From Metabacillus schmidteae (GTDB taxonomy: Bacteria > Bacillota > Bacilli > Bacillales > Bacillaceae), in NCBI RefSeq assembly GCF_903166545.1, contig NZ_CAESCH010000001.1, positions 2,236,001-2,300,000 of the forward strand: a DNA stretch of 64,000 bases, in the 5' to 3' direction. A program made the position numbers and the translations under genes. The notes below the pieces were generated by a model. It saw only the letters and a list, made by a program, of their open reading frames with translations. It was not told the origin of the DNA and made no database searches. Shown one piece after another: positions 46,592 to 56,026 of the stretch (positions are counted from its first letter, which is position 1; each line of letters opens with the position of its first letter).

Positions 46592-46943
46592 AATATGACG
46601 CCTCCTAATTTTAACACAATCTTATAAAGAACAAGTTTTAAGAAACGGAACTTCAAGTGTTTGTACATACCTTATTAATTCAATATACGTAAATAGGTGT
46701 AGATTTTAGACCAGAAGATTGTTTCATTTGTTTATACATTAGTTTTAAAATGCATGAATAATATAGTTCTAATTAGAAAAACTTGGCTTGTCGCCCAAGT
46801 CCTAATGAAGAAAGTCTTTTTTTAAAATACTATCATCTGTTAAATTTTTATACTTTCTGATAGTACATACAATATGTTGACTATAAGTGCTTAAATTACG
46901 TAAGTAATACTTGATAATCATTTATCGGTAAGGAGGGGTCACT
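46592..46943. other. ylbJ-ylbK divergent intergenic region
   Basis: 352 bp AT-rich. A small stem, ACTTGG (46781) with CCAAGT (46795-46800 with a bulge), lies in it; no U tract follows at once. Promoters are expected both ways; no ORF with a ribosome site is seen. Confidence 0.4.
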
Positions 46944-47744
46944 CTGAAACGTGAACCTAAAATTGGACTAGCGCTTGGTTCGGGTGGTGCAAGAGGTTTC
47001 GCACATTTAGGAGTATTAAAGGTGTTAAAGGATGAGGGTATTCCCATTAATCTTATTGCAGGTAGTAGTATGGGGGCGTTAGTAGGGAGCTTCTATGCTG
47101 CTGGAATTAGTTTGGAGAGGTTATATCAATTTGCTTTAGCATTTAAAAGAAAATATTATTTGGATTATACAGTCCCTAAAATGGGGTTTATTTCTGGAAA
47201 CCGTGTCAAAGAACTTATTCGATTATTTACTCATCAGAAAAACTTTGAGGAACTAGATATACCTGTTGCAGTTGTTGCGACAGATTTATATGATGGAAAA
47301 AAGGTTATATTTAATAGTGGTCCTGTTGCAGATGCTGTTCGAGCCAGCATTGCGATTCCTGGAATTTTTGTTCCTGAAAAGATTGATGGTAAACTGTTAG
47401 TTGATGGTGGTGTAGTCGACCGAGTGCCTGTGTCAGTTGTGAAATCTATGGGGGCTGATATTGTGATCGCAGTCGATGTATCACATGTGAAAAAAAATGA
47501 AGATATAACGTCAATCTTCGATGTGATTCTTCAAAGTCTGGATATCATGCAGGACGAACTTGTACACCATAGAGAGATTGCTTCTGATATTATGATCAGA
47601 CCTCATGTTGAACAATTCAGCTCAAGAGCATTTACGAACATTAAAGAAATTATTGAGATAGGAGAATTAGAAGCAAAGCAACATATTCCTAAAATAAAAG
47701 ATTTAATTGAGAAGTGGAAGGAGAATCACTCTGATGAAGAGTAG
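46944..47744 (+). CDS. ylbK: Patatin-like phospholipase family protein YlbK (CTG start)
   Basis: A 266-residue patatin/RssA-type serine acyl hydrolase. The oxyanion motif GSGGARG is at 12-18, the nucleophile elbow GSSMG at 40-44 (Ser42) and the catalytic Asp in VDGGVVD. The only start that keeps the oxyanion loop is CTG at 46944, 5 nt after AGGAGGGG (46931-46938); a TAA at 46929-46931 closes the frame upstream and no ATG, GTG or TTG lies between. A GTG start at 47022 would delete the oxyanion motif. The stop overlaps the ylbL ATG. Confidence 0.88.
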   Translation: MKREPKIGLALGSGGARGFAHLGVLKVLKDEGIPINLIAGSSMGALVGSFYAAGISLERLYQFALAFKRKYYLDYTVPKMGFISGNRVKELIRLFTHQKNFEELDIPVAVVATDLYDGKKVIFNSGPVADAVRASIAIPGIFVPEKIDGKLLVDGGVVDRVPVSVVKSMGADIVIAVDVSHVKKNEDITSIFDVILQSLDIMQDELVHHREIASDIMIRPHVEQFSSRAFTNIKEIIEIGELEAKQHIPKIKDLIEKWKENHSDEE

Positions 47745-48762
47745 AACTATTTTGCGGTCCAGTTTGGTTTTGGCCATTATTTTGCTAATTATGTCATTTA
47801 TTAAGCTACCTTTTTATATTACCCAACCTGGTATGGCGTCAGAACTAGAACCTATTATCAAAGTTGAAAACGGATTTGACGATGAAGAGGGAAGCTTTTC
47901 TTTAACGACAGTACGTTTTGGTCGTGCCAATCCTTTAACATATATGTGGGCAAAGCTGAATGAATTTTATTATATTCACCCTTTAGAAGAAATAAAGAGA
48001 GAAGACGAATCTGATAAAGAATATATGAACAGACAATTACATATGATGGAAGTTTCCCAAGAGTCTGCTATATCTGTTGCGTATCAAAAAGCAAATAAAA
48101 AAATAGACTATACATTCCATGGTATTTATGTAGATGGAGTCATAAAAAATATGCCCGCTTCATCAAAATTAAAGGTCGGTGATCGTATTTATAAAGTAGA
48201 TTCACTAGAGTTTCAAACAGCTGAAGAATTTATTGATTATGTAGCAAAAAAGAAAGAAGGCGAGGAAGTGACCATAACCTATGAAAGAGATGGGAAACAA
48301 GACAAAACAAATATAACATTGGCATCATTTCCAGATCAACCTGAAAAAATAGGATTGGGCATTTCACTAGTGACTGATCGACAAATGGATGTAGAGCCTA
48401 AAATTGAACTGCAGACTGAGGAAATAGGTGGACCTTCAGCTGGTCTAATGATGTCACTGGAAATTTTCAACCAATTAACAGAAGGTGACTTAACGAAAGG
48501 CTACAAGATTGCTGGCACTGGTACGATAAACGCTGAAGGAGAGGTTGGACCAATTGGTGGTATATCACAGAAAATTGTTGCGGCTGACAAAGAGGGAATG
48601 GACATATTCTTTGCACCAAATGAACAAGGGGTTCCAACATCTAATTACAACGAGGCTATTGAAACTGGAAAGAAAATCGGCACGGAAATGAAGATAATAC
48701 CTGTTGACACGTTTGATGAAGCAATTAAATATTTAAATGATTTACAGGGAAAGAATTTCTAA
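47734..48762 (+). CDS. ylbL: YlbL, membrane-anchored PDZ / Lon-type serine protease
   Basis: A 342-residue protein: N-terminal membrane anchor, PDZ domain (YVDGVIKNMPASSKLKVGD) and an S16 Lon-like protease domain with the catalytic Ser in GPSAGLM and the Lys in the following GTINAEGEVGPIGGISQK segment. In B. subtilis YlbL, with CtpA, degrades the SOS division inhibitor YneA. ATG at 47734 has GGAAGGAGA upstream and overlaps the end of ylbK. Confidence 0.93.
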   Translation: MKSRTILRSSLVLAIILLIMSFIKLPFYITQPGMASELEPIIKVENGFDDEEGSFSLTTVRFGRANPLTYMWAKLNEFYYIHPLEEIKREDESDKEYMNRQLHMMEVSQESAISVAYQKANKKIDYTFHGIYVDGVIKNMPASSKLKVGDRIYKVDSLEFQTAEEFIDYVAKKKEGEEVTITYERDGKQDKTNITLASFPDQPEKIGLGISLVTDRQMDVEPKIELQTEEIGGPSAGLMMSLEIFNQLTEGDLTKGYKIAGTGTINAEGEVGPIGGISQKIVAADKEGMDIFFAPNEQGVPTSNYNEAIETGKKIGTEMKIIPVDTFDEAIKYLNDLQGKNF

Positions 48763-48777
48763 CAAAATATGAAGTTA

Positions 48778-48813
48778 AATTAAGAGATAGGGATTCCCTG
48801 TCTCTTAATTTTT
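48778..48813. terminator. Terminator between ylbL and tmcAL
   Basis: TTAAGAGATAGGG and CCCTGTCTCTTAA hairpin followed by five T; overlaps the end of tmcAL. Confidence 0.85.
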
Positions 48814-50028
48814 ATTAAACCGAATAGGAGGTGTTGCAAATTCTTTTTGTAGTAGCTTAGTTCGTATAGGTTCAGGCATAATCATAAAATATGTATGTGC
48901 AGCCTTTATATCAAGATCTAATAGTGAATCTTGAGATGTCGAAAGCTTTGAGATAATTGGTAAGTTCACCTTTTTTTTATGTTCACTTAAATATTTCTGA
49001 CCAATGTCTGACATTCCCAATAATCGAATATAAGAAGATTTTTGCATAGTTAACTTATTTATTTGACTTTTTGTCGTGTTAGTTAAAATATGTGTACATA
49101 GCCTTTGGAGTCTCGTCCAGGTGTACCTCTTTGTTTTAATTCTTTCCATAAAATTCTGAAAGCTTGTTGCTTTTTGGATATGTTGTTTTAACCGGTATTC
49201 AAGCCCCTCTTCTACTTCATAAATTGCATTGATATCATCTAAGCTCATTGTCATTATTCGATACTTTAAAAGCTGAAAGTAGCACTCCCACTGATGCAGA
49301 GACTTATATTTTTCCTCATAATTGTTTATTAATTTAAATGTTTGATCAGGTACATAAGCATCGATTTGAAGATTACCTGAAAAAATTGCTTTTCGTATAC
49401 TAGTTGCGCTTGCAATAGTCGGCGAATGGAAGTGGAGATCATGATAGCCGGCAGACGTGCGCTTTATCGTTGTTGGCTTCATCTTAGAACGCTGATCATG
49501 TATAGCTTTTACATAATGATAACCTAAAATATTATTAGGTAATGATAGGTCTATATATGATGACTGATGCTCTCCGGAACAAAGGTTTTGGAAAGCTAGA
49601 GTTTGTGCTTTTGGATAGCTAACTCCTGTTTTCATATACTTTTGTATGAGTGCATCGTAATATTCATTTGATTGTGACAACAATTCGTTTGTTAATAAAA
49701 AAGGTTCGATTTTTCCTGCTTCACTCCCAAAACAAAGAAAATCACAATATAGCGCATCTAGTATTGATACGGCTCCATTTGCAAATGTTTCAGCCTTTTG
49801 GGTGGCGAATGCATATGGTAATTCAACTACAATGTCAACACCACTTGCAAGGGCCATTTCTGTTCTCGTCCATTTTGAGACAAGAGCTGGTTCTCCACGC
49901 TGTAAGAAATATCCACTCATAACCGCAATCACAACATCGGCATTCGTTATTTTTTTAGATTCATTTAAATGAAATAAATGTCCATTATGTAAAGGGTTAT
50001 ATTCAACAACAATTCCTAATACATTCAT
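48805..50028 (-). CDS. tmcAL: tRNA(Met) cytidine acetate ligase TmcAL (YlbM)
   Basis: A 407-residue nucleotidyltransferase-like enzyme. In B. subtilis it makes N4-acetylcytidine at the wobble base of elongator tRNA-Met from acetate and ATP. The N-terminal VVEYNPLHNGHLFHL contains the HxGH-type adenylate site, followed by VIAVMSGYFLQRGEPA and SKWTRTEMAL. The C-terminal half is the family-specific domain. GGTGAGAAAATG start on the minus strand. Confidence 0.93.
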   Translation of the reverse strand: MNVLGIVVEYNPLHNGHLFHLNESKKITNADVVIAVMSGYFLQRGEPALVSKWTRTEMALASGVDIVVELPYAFATQKAETFANGAVSILDALYCDFLCFGSEAGKIEPFLLTNELLSQSNEYYDALIQKYMKTGVSYPKAQTLAFQNLCSGEHQSSYIDLSLPNNILGYHYVKAIHDQRSKMKPTTIKRTSAGYHDLHFHSPTIASATSIRKAIFSGNLQIDAYVPDQTFKLINNYEEKYKSLHQWECYFQLLKYRIMTMSLDDINAIYEVEEGLEYRLKQHIQKATSFQNFMERIKTKRYTWTRLQRLCTHILTNTTKSQINKLTMQKSSYIRLLGMSDIGQKYLSEHKKKVNLPIISKLSTSQDSLLDLDIKAAHTYFMIMPEPIRTKLLQKEFATPPIRFNKN

Positions 50029-50242
50029 TTTCTCACCACATTTTACTATTAGTTCTAAACTTTACTTACTAACACAGTAACCAATTTCTTAACATTATAT
50101 CTCATCTTGGTCGAAAAATTTTTCTAAAAATGGAATATATTAAAGAGAAATGTAAAAATACTAAAGATTATCATGTATTATAACTAATTTTATTTTGAAA
50201 TAGAAAGAATATCATGTATACTTACACTGTAAAGAAAAAATA

Positions 50243-50271
50243 TTGACAAATATTATTGCGAAGGCTATAAT
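50243..50271 (+). promoter_or_regulatory. Consensus sigma-A promoter of ylbN-rpmF
   Basis: TTGACA (50243-50248), exactly 17 bp, TATAAT (50266-50271): a perfect match at both hexamers, 28 bp before the ylbN start. Confidence 0.92.
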
Positions 50272-50299
50272 TACCTTTGTTGCCTTGAGGTGATATGTA

Positions 50300-50818
50300 T
50301 TGAAATGGACAATTAGTCAGCTAAATCAATTGCAAAACAAGGGGTTAAAGATTGATGAGAAAATTGATCTAAGTGACTTGGTCAAAACCCATCCGGATAT
50401 TCGAGACATTTCACCAGTAAATGTTAAAGGAAGAGCGGATATTAACTCGACCAAAGTTACGTTCCATTTATCAATTTCAGGTTCAATGGTTTTACCTTGT
50501 TCTCGAACTTTAGTGGATGTTCCATATCCATTTTCAATTGATACAACGGAAACTTTCTTACTAAAACCAACGGACTATGAAACGGAAGAGGATTTTTATC
50601 TTCCTGAGGGAGATTTAATTGATTTAATCCCTATTATTAAAGAAATCATAGTTGTTGAAATTCCTATGCAAGTGTTCTGTGATGATGTAACAAATGAAGA
50701 AGGTGCTGCTCCACAAGTTGGGAAAGACTGGGAAGTAATTTCTGAAGAAGATCAGAAAAACAAAGTTGATCCTAGGTTGGCTGGACTGGCAAAGTTCTTC
50801 GATAATGAAGAAAGCTAA
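50300..50818 (+). CDS. ylbN: YceD family protein YlbN (DUF177)
   Basis: A 172-residue acidic protein of the YceD/DUF177 family, with the two Cys blocks LPCSRTLVDVPYPF and VFCDDVTNEEG. YceD proteins are almost always linked to rpmF and are implicated in 23S rRNA accumulation. The start is TTG at 50300 with GAGGTGAT upstream; the nearby ATG is out of frame. Confidence 0.92.
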   Translation: MKWTISQLNQLQNKGLKIDEKIDLSDLVKTHPDIRDISPVNVKGRADINSTKVTFHLSISGSMVLPCSRTLVDVPYPFSIDTTETFLLKPTDYETEEDFYLPEGDLIDLIPIIKEIIVVEIPMQVFCDDVTNEEGAAPQVGKDWEVISEEDQKNKVDPRLAGLAKFFDNEES

Positions 50819-50903
50819 TTATTTATTTATAGCTTAATACCTGCGATTGAACCGGTTCTTATCGGTTTCTTTATGCGCAATGCTCTTTAAGGAGGTGGGA
50901 ATA

Positions 50904-51077
50904 ATGGCTGTACCTTTTAGAAGAACTTCTAAAACGAGAAAACGACTACGTCGTACACACTTTAAACTACAAGTACCTGGTATGGTAGAATGCCCAAGCT
51001 GCGGTGAAAGCAAACTAGCTCACCGTGTATGTAAAGCATGTGGAACATACAAAGGAAAAGATGTTGTTAGCAAATAA
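50904..51077 (+). CDS. rpmF: 50S ribosomal protein L32
   Basis: A 57-residue ribosomal protein with a basic N-terminus ([20 protein letters not shown]) and a zinc ribbon with Cys30, Cys33, Cys43 and Cys46. This is the zinc-binding (C+) form. ATG at 50904 follows GGAGGTGGG. Co-transcribed with ylbN; a strong terminator follows. Confidence 0.98.
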   Translation: MAVPFRRTSKTRKRLRRTHFKLQVPGMVECPSCGESKLAHRVCKACGTYKGKDVVSK

Positions 51078-51094
51078 TAAATTTGTAACAACTT

Positions 51095-51131
51095 AAAAAG
51101 CGTAAGAATCTTTGATTCTTACGCTTTTTAT
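51095..51131 (+). terminator. Terminator of ylbN-rpmF
   Basis: AAAAAGCGTAAGAATC and GATTCTTACGCTTTTT with a 3-nt loop. Confidence 0.92.
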
Positions 51132-51454
51132 ATGTGTAATTGTTATTAATTTTAAGTTAAATAGATATACACTATTCATTGCCAATCGATTATTTATATA
51201 ATGAAGAACTAGTCATCAAAACATAACTATGTTTAAGAAATGCAGAATTGTTTGCAGGTGCGGAACACATCCAATTGTATGGCGATTGCTATTCATAAAA
51301 ATGAGTGGTTAACTAAAAGTAATTTTCTACCTTTTTATTTATCAGAGGATAGATTTGTCCCCCTCTTTTTTCTTACATAATAGAGTGTAAATTAGTCTAC
51401 TTAATCTAGTAGCTGCATATGTATAGAAAAAAGTAACTAATGGAGGGAGATATC
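51132..51454. other. rpmF-rsfA intergenic region
   Basis: About 320 bp without a gene. The rsfA promoter, expected to be forespore-type, should lie here, but I cannot assign it with confidence. Confidence 0.35.
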
Positions 51455-52081
51455 ATGACAACTACACGTCAAGACGCATGGACACATGATGAAGACTTAT
51501 TGCTAGCAGAAGTTGTATTAAGGCATATTCGCGAAGGAGCTACCCAACTTGCAGCTTTTGAGGAAGTTGGCCGCAAATTATCTAGAACACCTGCTGCTTG
51601 TGGGTTTAGATGGAATTCTTATGTTCGCAAACAATATAAAACAGGTATTGAAGTTGCAAAGAAACAAAGAAAAGAACTTAGAATAAATACTACACAAGAA
51701 ACACTCGATCAAGCCGAAGCTAATGATGAAGTAGCTAGTGAAGCTCCTGTACTACAACCAACTGTGCAATCAAAAAATACTATTAAAGAGCTTATTTCCT
51801 TTCTTCAACAATATGAGGAATCTCCATCTCTTGAAGTAGTTCAAGAGGAAAATAGTCAATTAAAAATAAAAATTCAAGGATTGGAAAGAAAAGTAGCAGA
51901 ACTAATACAGGAAAAGCAATCTCTTGTGAATCATATACAAATAGTTGAAGAGGATTATCGTGCATTGATTGAAATTATGGATCGAGCTAGAAAAATGGTT
52001 ATTCTTCAAGAAGATGAAAGAAGCAGAAAAGTTAAATTTCAAATGGATAAAAACGGTAATCTTGAAAGGGTAGAAAAGTAA
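51455..52081 (+). CDS. rsfA: RsfA-family prespore transcription regulator
   Basis: A 208-residue protein with an N-terminal Myb/SANT-like DNA-binding domain (WTHDEDLLLAEVVLRHI and SRTPAACGFRWNSYVRKQY) and a C-terminal coiled coil (LKIKIQGLERKVAELIQEK). In B. subtilis RsfA (YlbO) is made under sigma-F and tunes the sigma-F regulon. ATG at 51455 follows GGAGGGA; the longer frame at 51440 begins inside the ribosome site. Confidence 0.92.
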   Translation: MTTTRQDAWTHDEDLLLAEVVLRHIREGATQLAAFEEVGRKLSRTPAACGFRWNSYVRKQYKTGIEVAKKQRKELRINTTQETLDQAEANDEVASEAPVLQPTVQSKNTIKELISFLQQYEESPSLEVVQEENSQLKIKIQGLERKVAELIQEKQSLVNHIQIVEEDYRALIEIMDRARKMVILQEDERSRKVKFQMDKNGNLERVEK

Positions 52082-52092
52082 AAAGGTATTAA

Positions 52093-52138
52093 AAATACAG
52101 CACGGAGAAGAAACTATTCTTCCGTGCTGTATTTTTAT
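52093..52138. terminator. Terminator between rsfA and ylbP
   Basis: AATACAGCACGGA and TCCGTGCTGTATT around a 14-nt loop, followed by T. Confidence 0.85.
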
Positions 52139-52182
52139 ATGAACGTTTATCAAATACTTGTCTTCACTTCAAGAATAATTGA

Positions 52183-52647
52183 TTATTGTTGGGTAGTACC
52201 AACTGGATACCATACTATTGGGTTTTCTCCTTTATCTCTATCCATATCATATTTGACTGGCTCAAAACCCAACTTTGACCAAAATTCACTTGATTTTATT
52301 CTAGGGTTTGTTTTGATCGGTAGTTGAAAAGATTTAGCATATTCAACAAGAGCTTTACCGTAGCCTTTTCCTTGGTAATTAGGCAGAACCTCAAGTTTCC
52401 ATAGTTCTAAGTAATCTTGCTGTGGTTGGAAGTATTGATCAAATTTTTTGTCAACTTGATATAGGCTCATTCTTGCTACAAGCTTATCTCCAAAGTAAAT
52501 TCCGTAAAATGGTGAGTTGCTGTCATCTTCAATTATGTTTGACTGTAGATCTTCCAGCATTGAAAGCTCTTGAATACCATATTCTTTAAATTTTTTAAAT
52601 TCTTCTAAGGTTTTATAATTGACTAATAATCTTTCAACCTTTAACAT
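52183..52647 (-). CDS. ylbP: GNAT-family acetyltransferase YlbP
   Basis: A 154-residue N-acetyltransferase with acetyl-CoA motif A in LEVLPNYQGKGYGKALVEYA and the terminal helix SSEFWSKLGFEPV. Substrate unknown. ATG at 52647 follows AAAGGGGGAAA; the frame from 52791 adds 48 residues without a ribosome site. Syntenic with B. subtilis ylbP. Confidence 0.88.
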   Translation of the reverse strand: MLKVERLLVNYKTLEEFKKFKEYGIQELSMLEDLQSNIIEDDSNSPFYGIYFGDKLVARMSLYQVDKKFDQYFQPQQDYLELWKLEVLPNYQGKGYGKALVEYAKSFQLPIKTNPRIKSSEFWSKLGFEPVKYDMDRDKGENPIVWYPVGTTQQ

Positions 52648-52912
52648 AAATTTTCCCCCTTTATGTATTAATCTAAAAAGTTCATGTGAGATAGCTGAAA
52701 AAATAATAGGTAATACTATTATATCATGTAGTGCAGAATGCATGGTACGAAAATGATTAAACGCTTCCATGGTTGTGTTTTTTAAAAACATGATAATATA
52801 GGCAAAATTCTAGTATAAATATTAATTTTTTTGATATGATGATGCTGATTAGTGTTTTTTAAAATTTTTATCAAAATTCGGCAAGGTGTTAATTTTGTAA
52901 GTAGGTGACATT

Positions 52913-53791
52913 ATGGAAATTGGAATTATTGGGGCGGGTTCATTGGGGCTTCTTTATTCTTACTATCTATCTAAAAAGCATAAAGTAACTCTATATACAA
53001 ATCGACAAGAACAAGCTGATCAAATTAATAACCTAGGAATCCATATGGTTAAAGGAAGCATTAGTGATAGAGCCATTGTGCATGCAACAGCTAAAAAAAG
53101 TTATAAGGAGTCTATACTTATTATAACTGTAAAGCAATATCAATTAGATTCAATCATAAACGTTCTAAAAATGCTTAGTCCTAGAACTATTGTGTTTCTG
53201 CAAAATGGCATGGGACATATTAGTCGATTGAATTCTTTGCTAGATCATCGTGTTATAGTCGGGATAGCCGAGCATGGAGCTTTAAAGTCAGATGAACATA
53301 TCGTTCATCATACAGGAGAAGGTATGACAAAGCTCGCAGCTTATCAACATCAAGCCGAGATTGTTCAAAACTTAAGTTTTTTAGAAAAAGATCAAATAAA
53401 TCATTTTCCCTTTGAATTTTTGTCAGAGTGGGAAAAAATGTTAAATGAAAAATTGGTTGTAAATGCTACTATTAATCCATTAACAGCTGTTTTACGAGTG
53501 AAAAATGGTGAATTAATGTCGAATATGTATTATAAAAAGTTATTCTATGAGCTTTTTAAAGAAGTAATATCAATTCTTGAGATGGAAAAAAGGAAAGAAT
53601 TATGGGATCATGTGAGTGGAATCTGCTTGAAAACAGCTGAAAATGAGTCATCTATGTTTCGGGATGTTCAACATCATCGCCAAACAGAAATTGATTCAAT
53701 TTTAGGGTATCTAATTTTAAATGCTGGTGGAAAAAACATCCCTCATGTATCATTTCTTTATAATGCAATAAAAGGGATTGAAAGCAGGTAG
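52913..53791 (+). CDS. panE: 2-dehydropantoate 2-reductase
   Basis: A 292-residue NADPH-dependent ketopantoate reductase of pantothenate synthesis. The Rossmann site GAGSLG is at 7-12. The C-terminal domain has the catalytic lysine region VNATINPLTAVL and the ESSMFRDVQHHRQTEIDSIL block. Equivalent to B. subtilis YlbQ. It precedes a DUF3397 gene by 12 nt. Confidence 0.9.
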   Translation: MEIGIIGAGSLGLLYSYYLSKKHKVTLYTNRQEQADQINNLGIHMVKGSISDRAIVHATAKKSYKESILIITVKQYQLDSIINVLKMLSPRTIVFLQNGMGHISRLNSLLDHRVIVGIAEHGALKSDEHIVHHTGEGMTKLAAYQHQAEIVQNLSFLEKDQINHFPFEFLSEWEKMLNEKLVVNATINPLTAVLRVKNGELMSNMYYKKLFYELFKEVISILEMEKRKELWDHVSGICLKTAENESSMFRDVQHHRQTEIDSILGYLILNAGGKNIPHVSFLYNAIKGIESR

Positions 53792-53803
53792 AGAGGTGGA
53801 TAT

Positions 53804-54196
53804 ATGGGTGGTTTCATAAACTGGATTATTTCAATATTGATTACACTTCCGATAATAAGTGTGTTTTTGCTTTATATAGTGATACGAATATTTATAGATA
53901 ACAAAAGAAAGTCAATTCTTTTATCAATCGATCTTTCAACGATTTTTTTTATTTTATCAGTTCATTTTCATTTTATCACTATTTTTGAAAAATCATTTTT
54001 AGTTTTTATCATCATTGGAATAGGTTGTATAATGCTATTCTTTTATAATGTTGAAAAAAAGAAGTCCAAAAGTCCTTCTATAAAAAAGGTAGCAAGAAGC
54101 ACATTGAGATTATCATTTTTATTTTTTGTTACATGTTACATAATTTTAACTGTATGCGGGTTTACATCTGGCCTCATAAAAAACATATTACTTTAA
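53804..54196 (+). CDS. DUF3397 membrane protein
   Basis: A 130-residue protein with four predicted membrane spans and a basic loop (YNVEKKKSKSPSIKKVARST) after the third. It fits DUF3397, often found between panE and bshC in Bacillaceae. Function unknown. It begins 12 nt after panE with AGAGAGGTGG upstream. Confidence 0.8.
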   Translation: MGGFINWIISILITLPIISVFLLYIVIRIFIDNKRKSILLSIDLSTIFFILSVHFHFITIFEKSFLVFIIIGIGCIMLFFYNVEKKKSKSPSIKKVARSTLRLSFLFFVTCYIILTVCGFTSGLIKNILL

Positions 54197-54274
54197 TAAA
54201 GATTTTAAGAATTAAAAATAACTCAAATTGAAATTGAAACAACATAAGATTTTAATCGGGAAAGGAAGTTTTAT

Positions 54275-55903
54275 ATGGAGATAGTTGAACTCTCCCTGCG
54301 CTCTTCAAATCAATTAGTGAATGACTTACATGATCAAACTTTAAACAACGAACTATTTTTCGATTATAATGTGTACTCATCTGAGGTATATCAAAGCAGA
54401 GTTGAAGATCTGAAAAAACGCTCCTTTCAACGTAAGGAATTGTCTGCTTATTTAAGGGAATACACAAACCGATGTTTAGACCAAAACGGGAAAATATTAG
54501 AAAACATTGAACGGCTTGAAGAGCCAAATAGTTTAGTTGTAATTGGCGGACAACAAGCTGGGTTATTAACAGGGCCTTTATATACAATACATAAAATTAT
54601 CACGATTTTAAAACTTGCTAAAGATCAAGAACAGAAATTAGGAGTACCTGTTATCCCTGTTTTTTGGATAGCTGGAGAAGATCATGATTTTGCAGAAATT
54701 AATCATATTTTTATTAAAACGAATAAACTGGCCAAAAAGGTAGCCATTAAAGACTATCCTCTAAAAAAACAATCTGTGTCTGAACAACCAATAAACCATG
54801 TAAAAACAATGGAATGGATCGAGCAAGTTTTTGAAGCATTTGGAGAAACCGATTATTCAAATAAGTTAATCGGCAGTATTAAAGACTGTGTGGAAAAATC
54901 GAAGACATATGTTGATTTTTTCGAAAAGCTTATCTTAAACCTTTTTGGTGATACGGGACTTGTTCTTATTAATTCTGGGGATCCGCATATAAAGTCCATA
55001 GAGAAGGCCTGTTTTCGGGCAATCATTGATCGTAATGAGGAAATTTATCATGCAGTACAATCACAACAGATAGAAATGCGGCAACATCATTATCAACCAA
55101 TTATTGAAATGGCCGAAAATAGTGCCAATTTGTTTTTTCATCATAATGGCGAACGATTTTTATTAGAACGCAATGGAAATGATGAGTTTTATCTATCCGA
55201 AGTAGGCCTTACAGTTTCAAAAGCGGAATTAATGGATTTAATTGAAACGTCTCCAGAAAAGTTTAGTAATAATGTAGTAACAAGACCATTAATGCAAGAG
55301 TATTTATTTCCGACTTTAGCGTTTATTGCAGGACCAGGAGAAGTTACATATTGGGCAGAATTAAAAAAAGTCTTTTCATTGTTTCAAATGAAAATGCCAC
55401 CTGTCTTGCCGAGAATACAAATGACTATTCTTGAAAGAGCAATAGAAAGAAATATTACCGAAACAGGGGTGGAAATTGAAAAGGTGTTTAGCGAAGGAGT
55501 CCAGAAAGCAATTGAGGAATTTCTTCATAAGGAAACACCAATTGATATAAATCCACTTATTGAAAAAGCGAAAAATAGTATCAATGATATTCATTCATCA
55601 TTAATTGAAGCAGCACTTGAAATCGATCCAAGCTTAAAGCCTGTGCTGACAAAGAATGGAGAATTTATTCTGGATCATCTGGAGTTCTTTTCAAAAACAG
55701 TTGAAAAAAGAAAAAGACAAAAACATGATGTAATGTTATCTAAGTTTCATTCAATTGAATTAGAACTAATGCCAAGCTTACATCCACAAGAAAGAATATG
55801 GAATATTTATTACTATTTAAACAAGTTTGGACCGGAATTTGTAGGAGAATTGCTAAACTTGTCATATTCTTTTAATGGAAAACATAAAATTGTCAAAATT
55901 TAA
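54275..55903 (+). CDS. bshC: Bacillithiol biosynthesis cysteine-adding enzyme BshC
   Basis: A 542-residue protein, close to the length of B. subtilis BshC (YllA). It catalyses the last step of bacillithiol synthesis, joining Cys to GlcN-malate. Recognisable blocks are VVIGGQQAGLLTGPLYT, PVFWIAGEDHDFAEINH and FIAGPGEVTYWAELK in the nucleotidyltransferase-like core, followed by a coiled-coil C-terminal dimer domain. GGAAAGGAAG before the ATG. A terminator separates it from mraZ. Confidence 0.94.
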   Translation: MEIVELSLRSSNQLVNDLHDQTLNNELFFDYNVYSSEVYQSRVEDLKKRSFQRKELSAYLREYTNRCLDQNGKILENIERLEEPNSLVVIGGQQAGLLTGPLYTIHKIITILKLAKDQEQKLGVPVIPVFWIAGEDHDFAEINHIFIKTNKLAKKVAIKDYPLKKQSVSEQPINHVKTMEWIEQVFEAFGETDYSNKLIGSIKDCVEKSKTYVDFFEKLILNLFGDTGLVLINSGDPHIKSIEKACFRAIIDRNEEIYHAVQSQQIEMRQHHYQPIIEMAENSANLFFHHNGERFLLERNGNDEFYLSEVGLTVSKAELMDLIETSPEKFSNNVVTRPLMQEYLFPTLAFIAGPGEVTYWAELKKVFSLFQMKMPPVLPRIQMTILERAIERNITETGVEIEKVFSEGVQKAIEEFLHKETPIDINPLIEKAKNSINDIHSSLIEAALEIDPSLKPVLTKNGEFILDHLEFFSKTVEKRKRQKHDVMLSKFHSIELELMPSLHPQERIWNIYYYLNKFGPEFVGELLNLSYSFNGKHKIVKI

Positions 55904-55916
55904 ATAAAAGTTTTTT

Positions 55917-55948
55917 GAAAATCCTGTGAATACAGGGTTTTTTTTTTG
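55917..55948 (+). terminator. Terminator of bshC
   Basis: AATCCTGT and ACAGGGTT around a GAAT loop, followed by nine T. Confidence 0.85.
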
Positions 55949-55968
55949 TCTAAAGAAATGTAGAATAG

Positions 55969-56015
55969 AAGTGGAGATAAGTGGGGGGAAGTGGTGAGTA
56001 AGGGAGAGAAAGTGG
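55969..56015 (+). promoter_or_regulatory. Array of AAGTGG repeats, putative MraZ operator
   Basis: AAGTGG occurs at 55969, 55979 and 55989 (exactly 10-bp period), a variant AAGGG near 56000 and a further AAGTGG at 56010. Direct repeats with this spacing are the known MraZ box arrangement. A -10-like TAGAAT lies at 55961-55966, so bound MraZ would cover the transcription start. Confidence 0.65.
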
Positions 56016-56026
56016 GGACACCGAGC

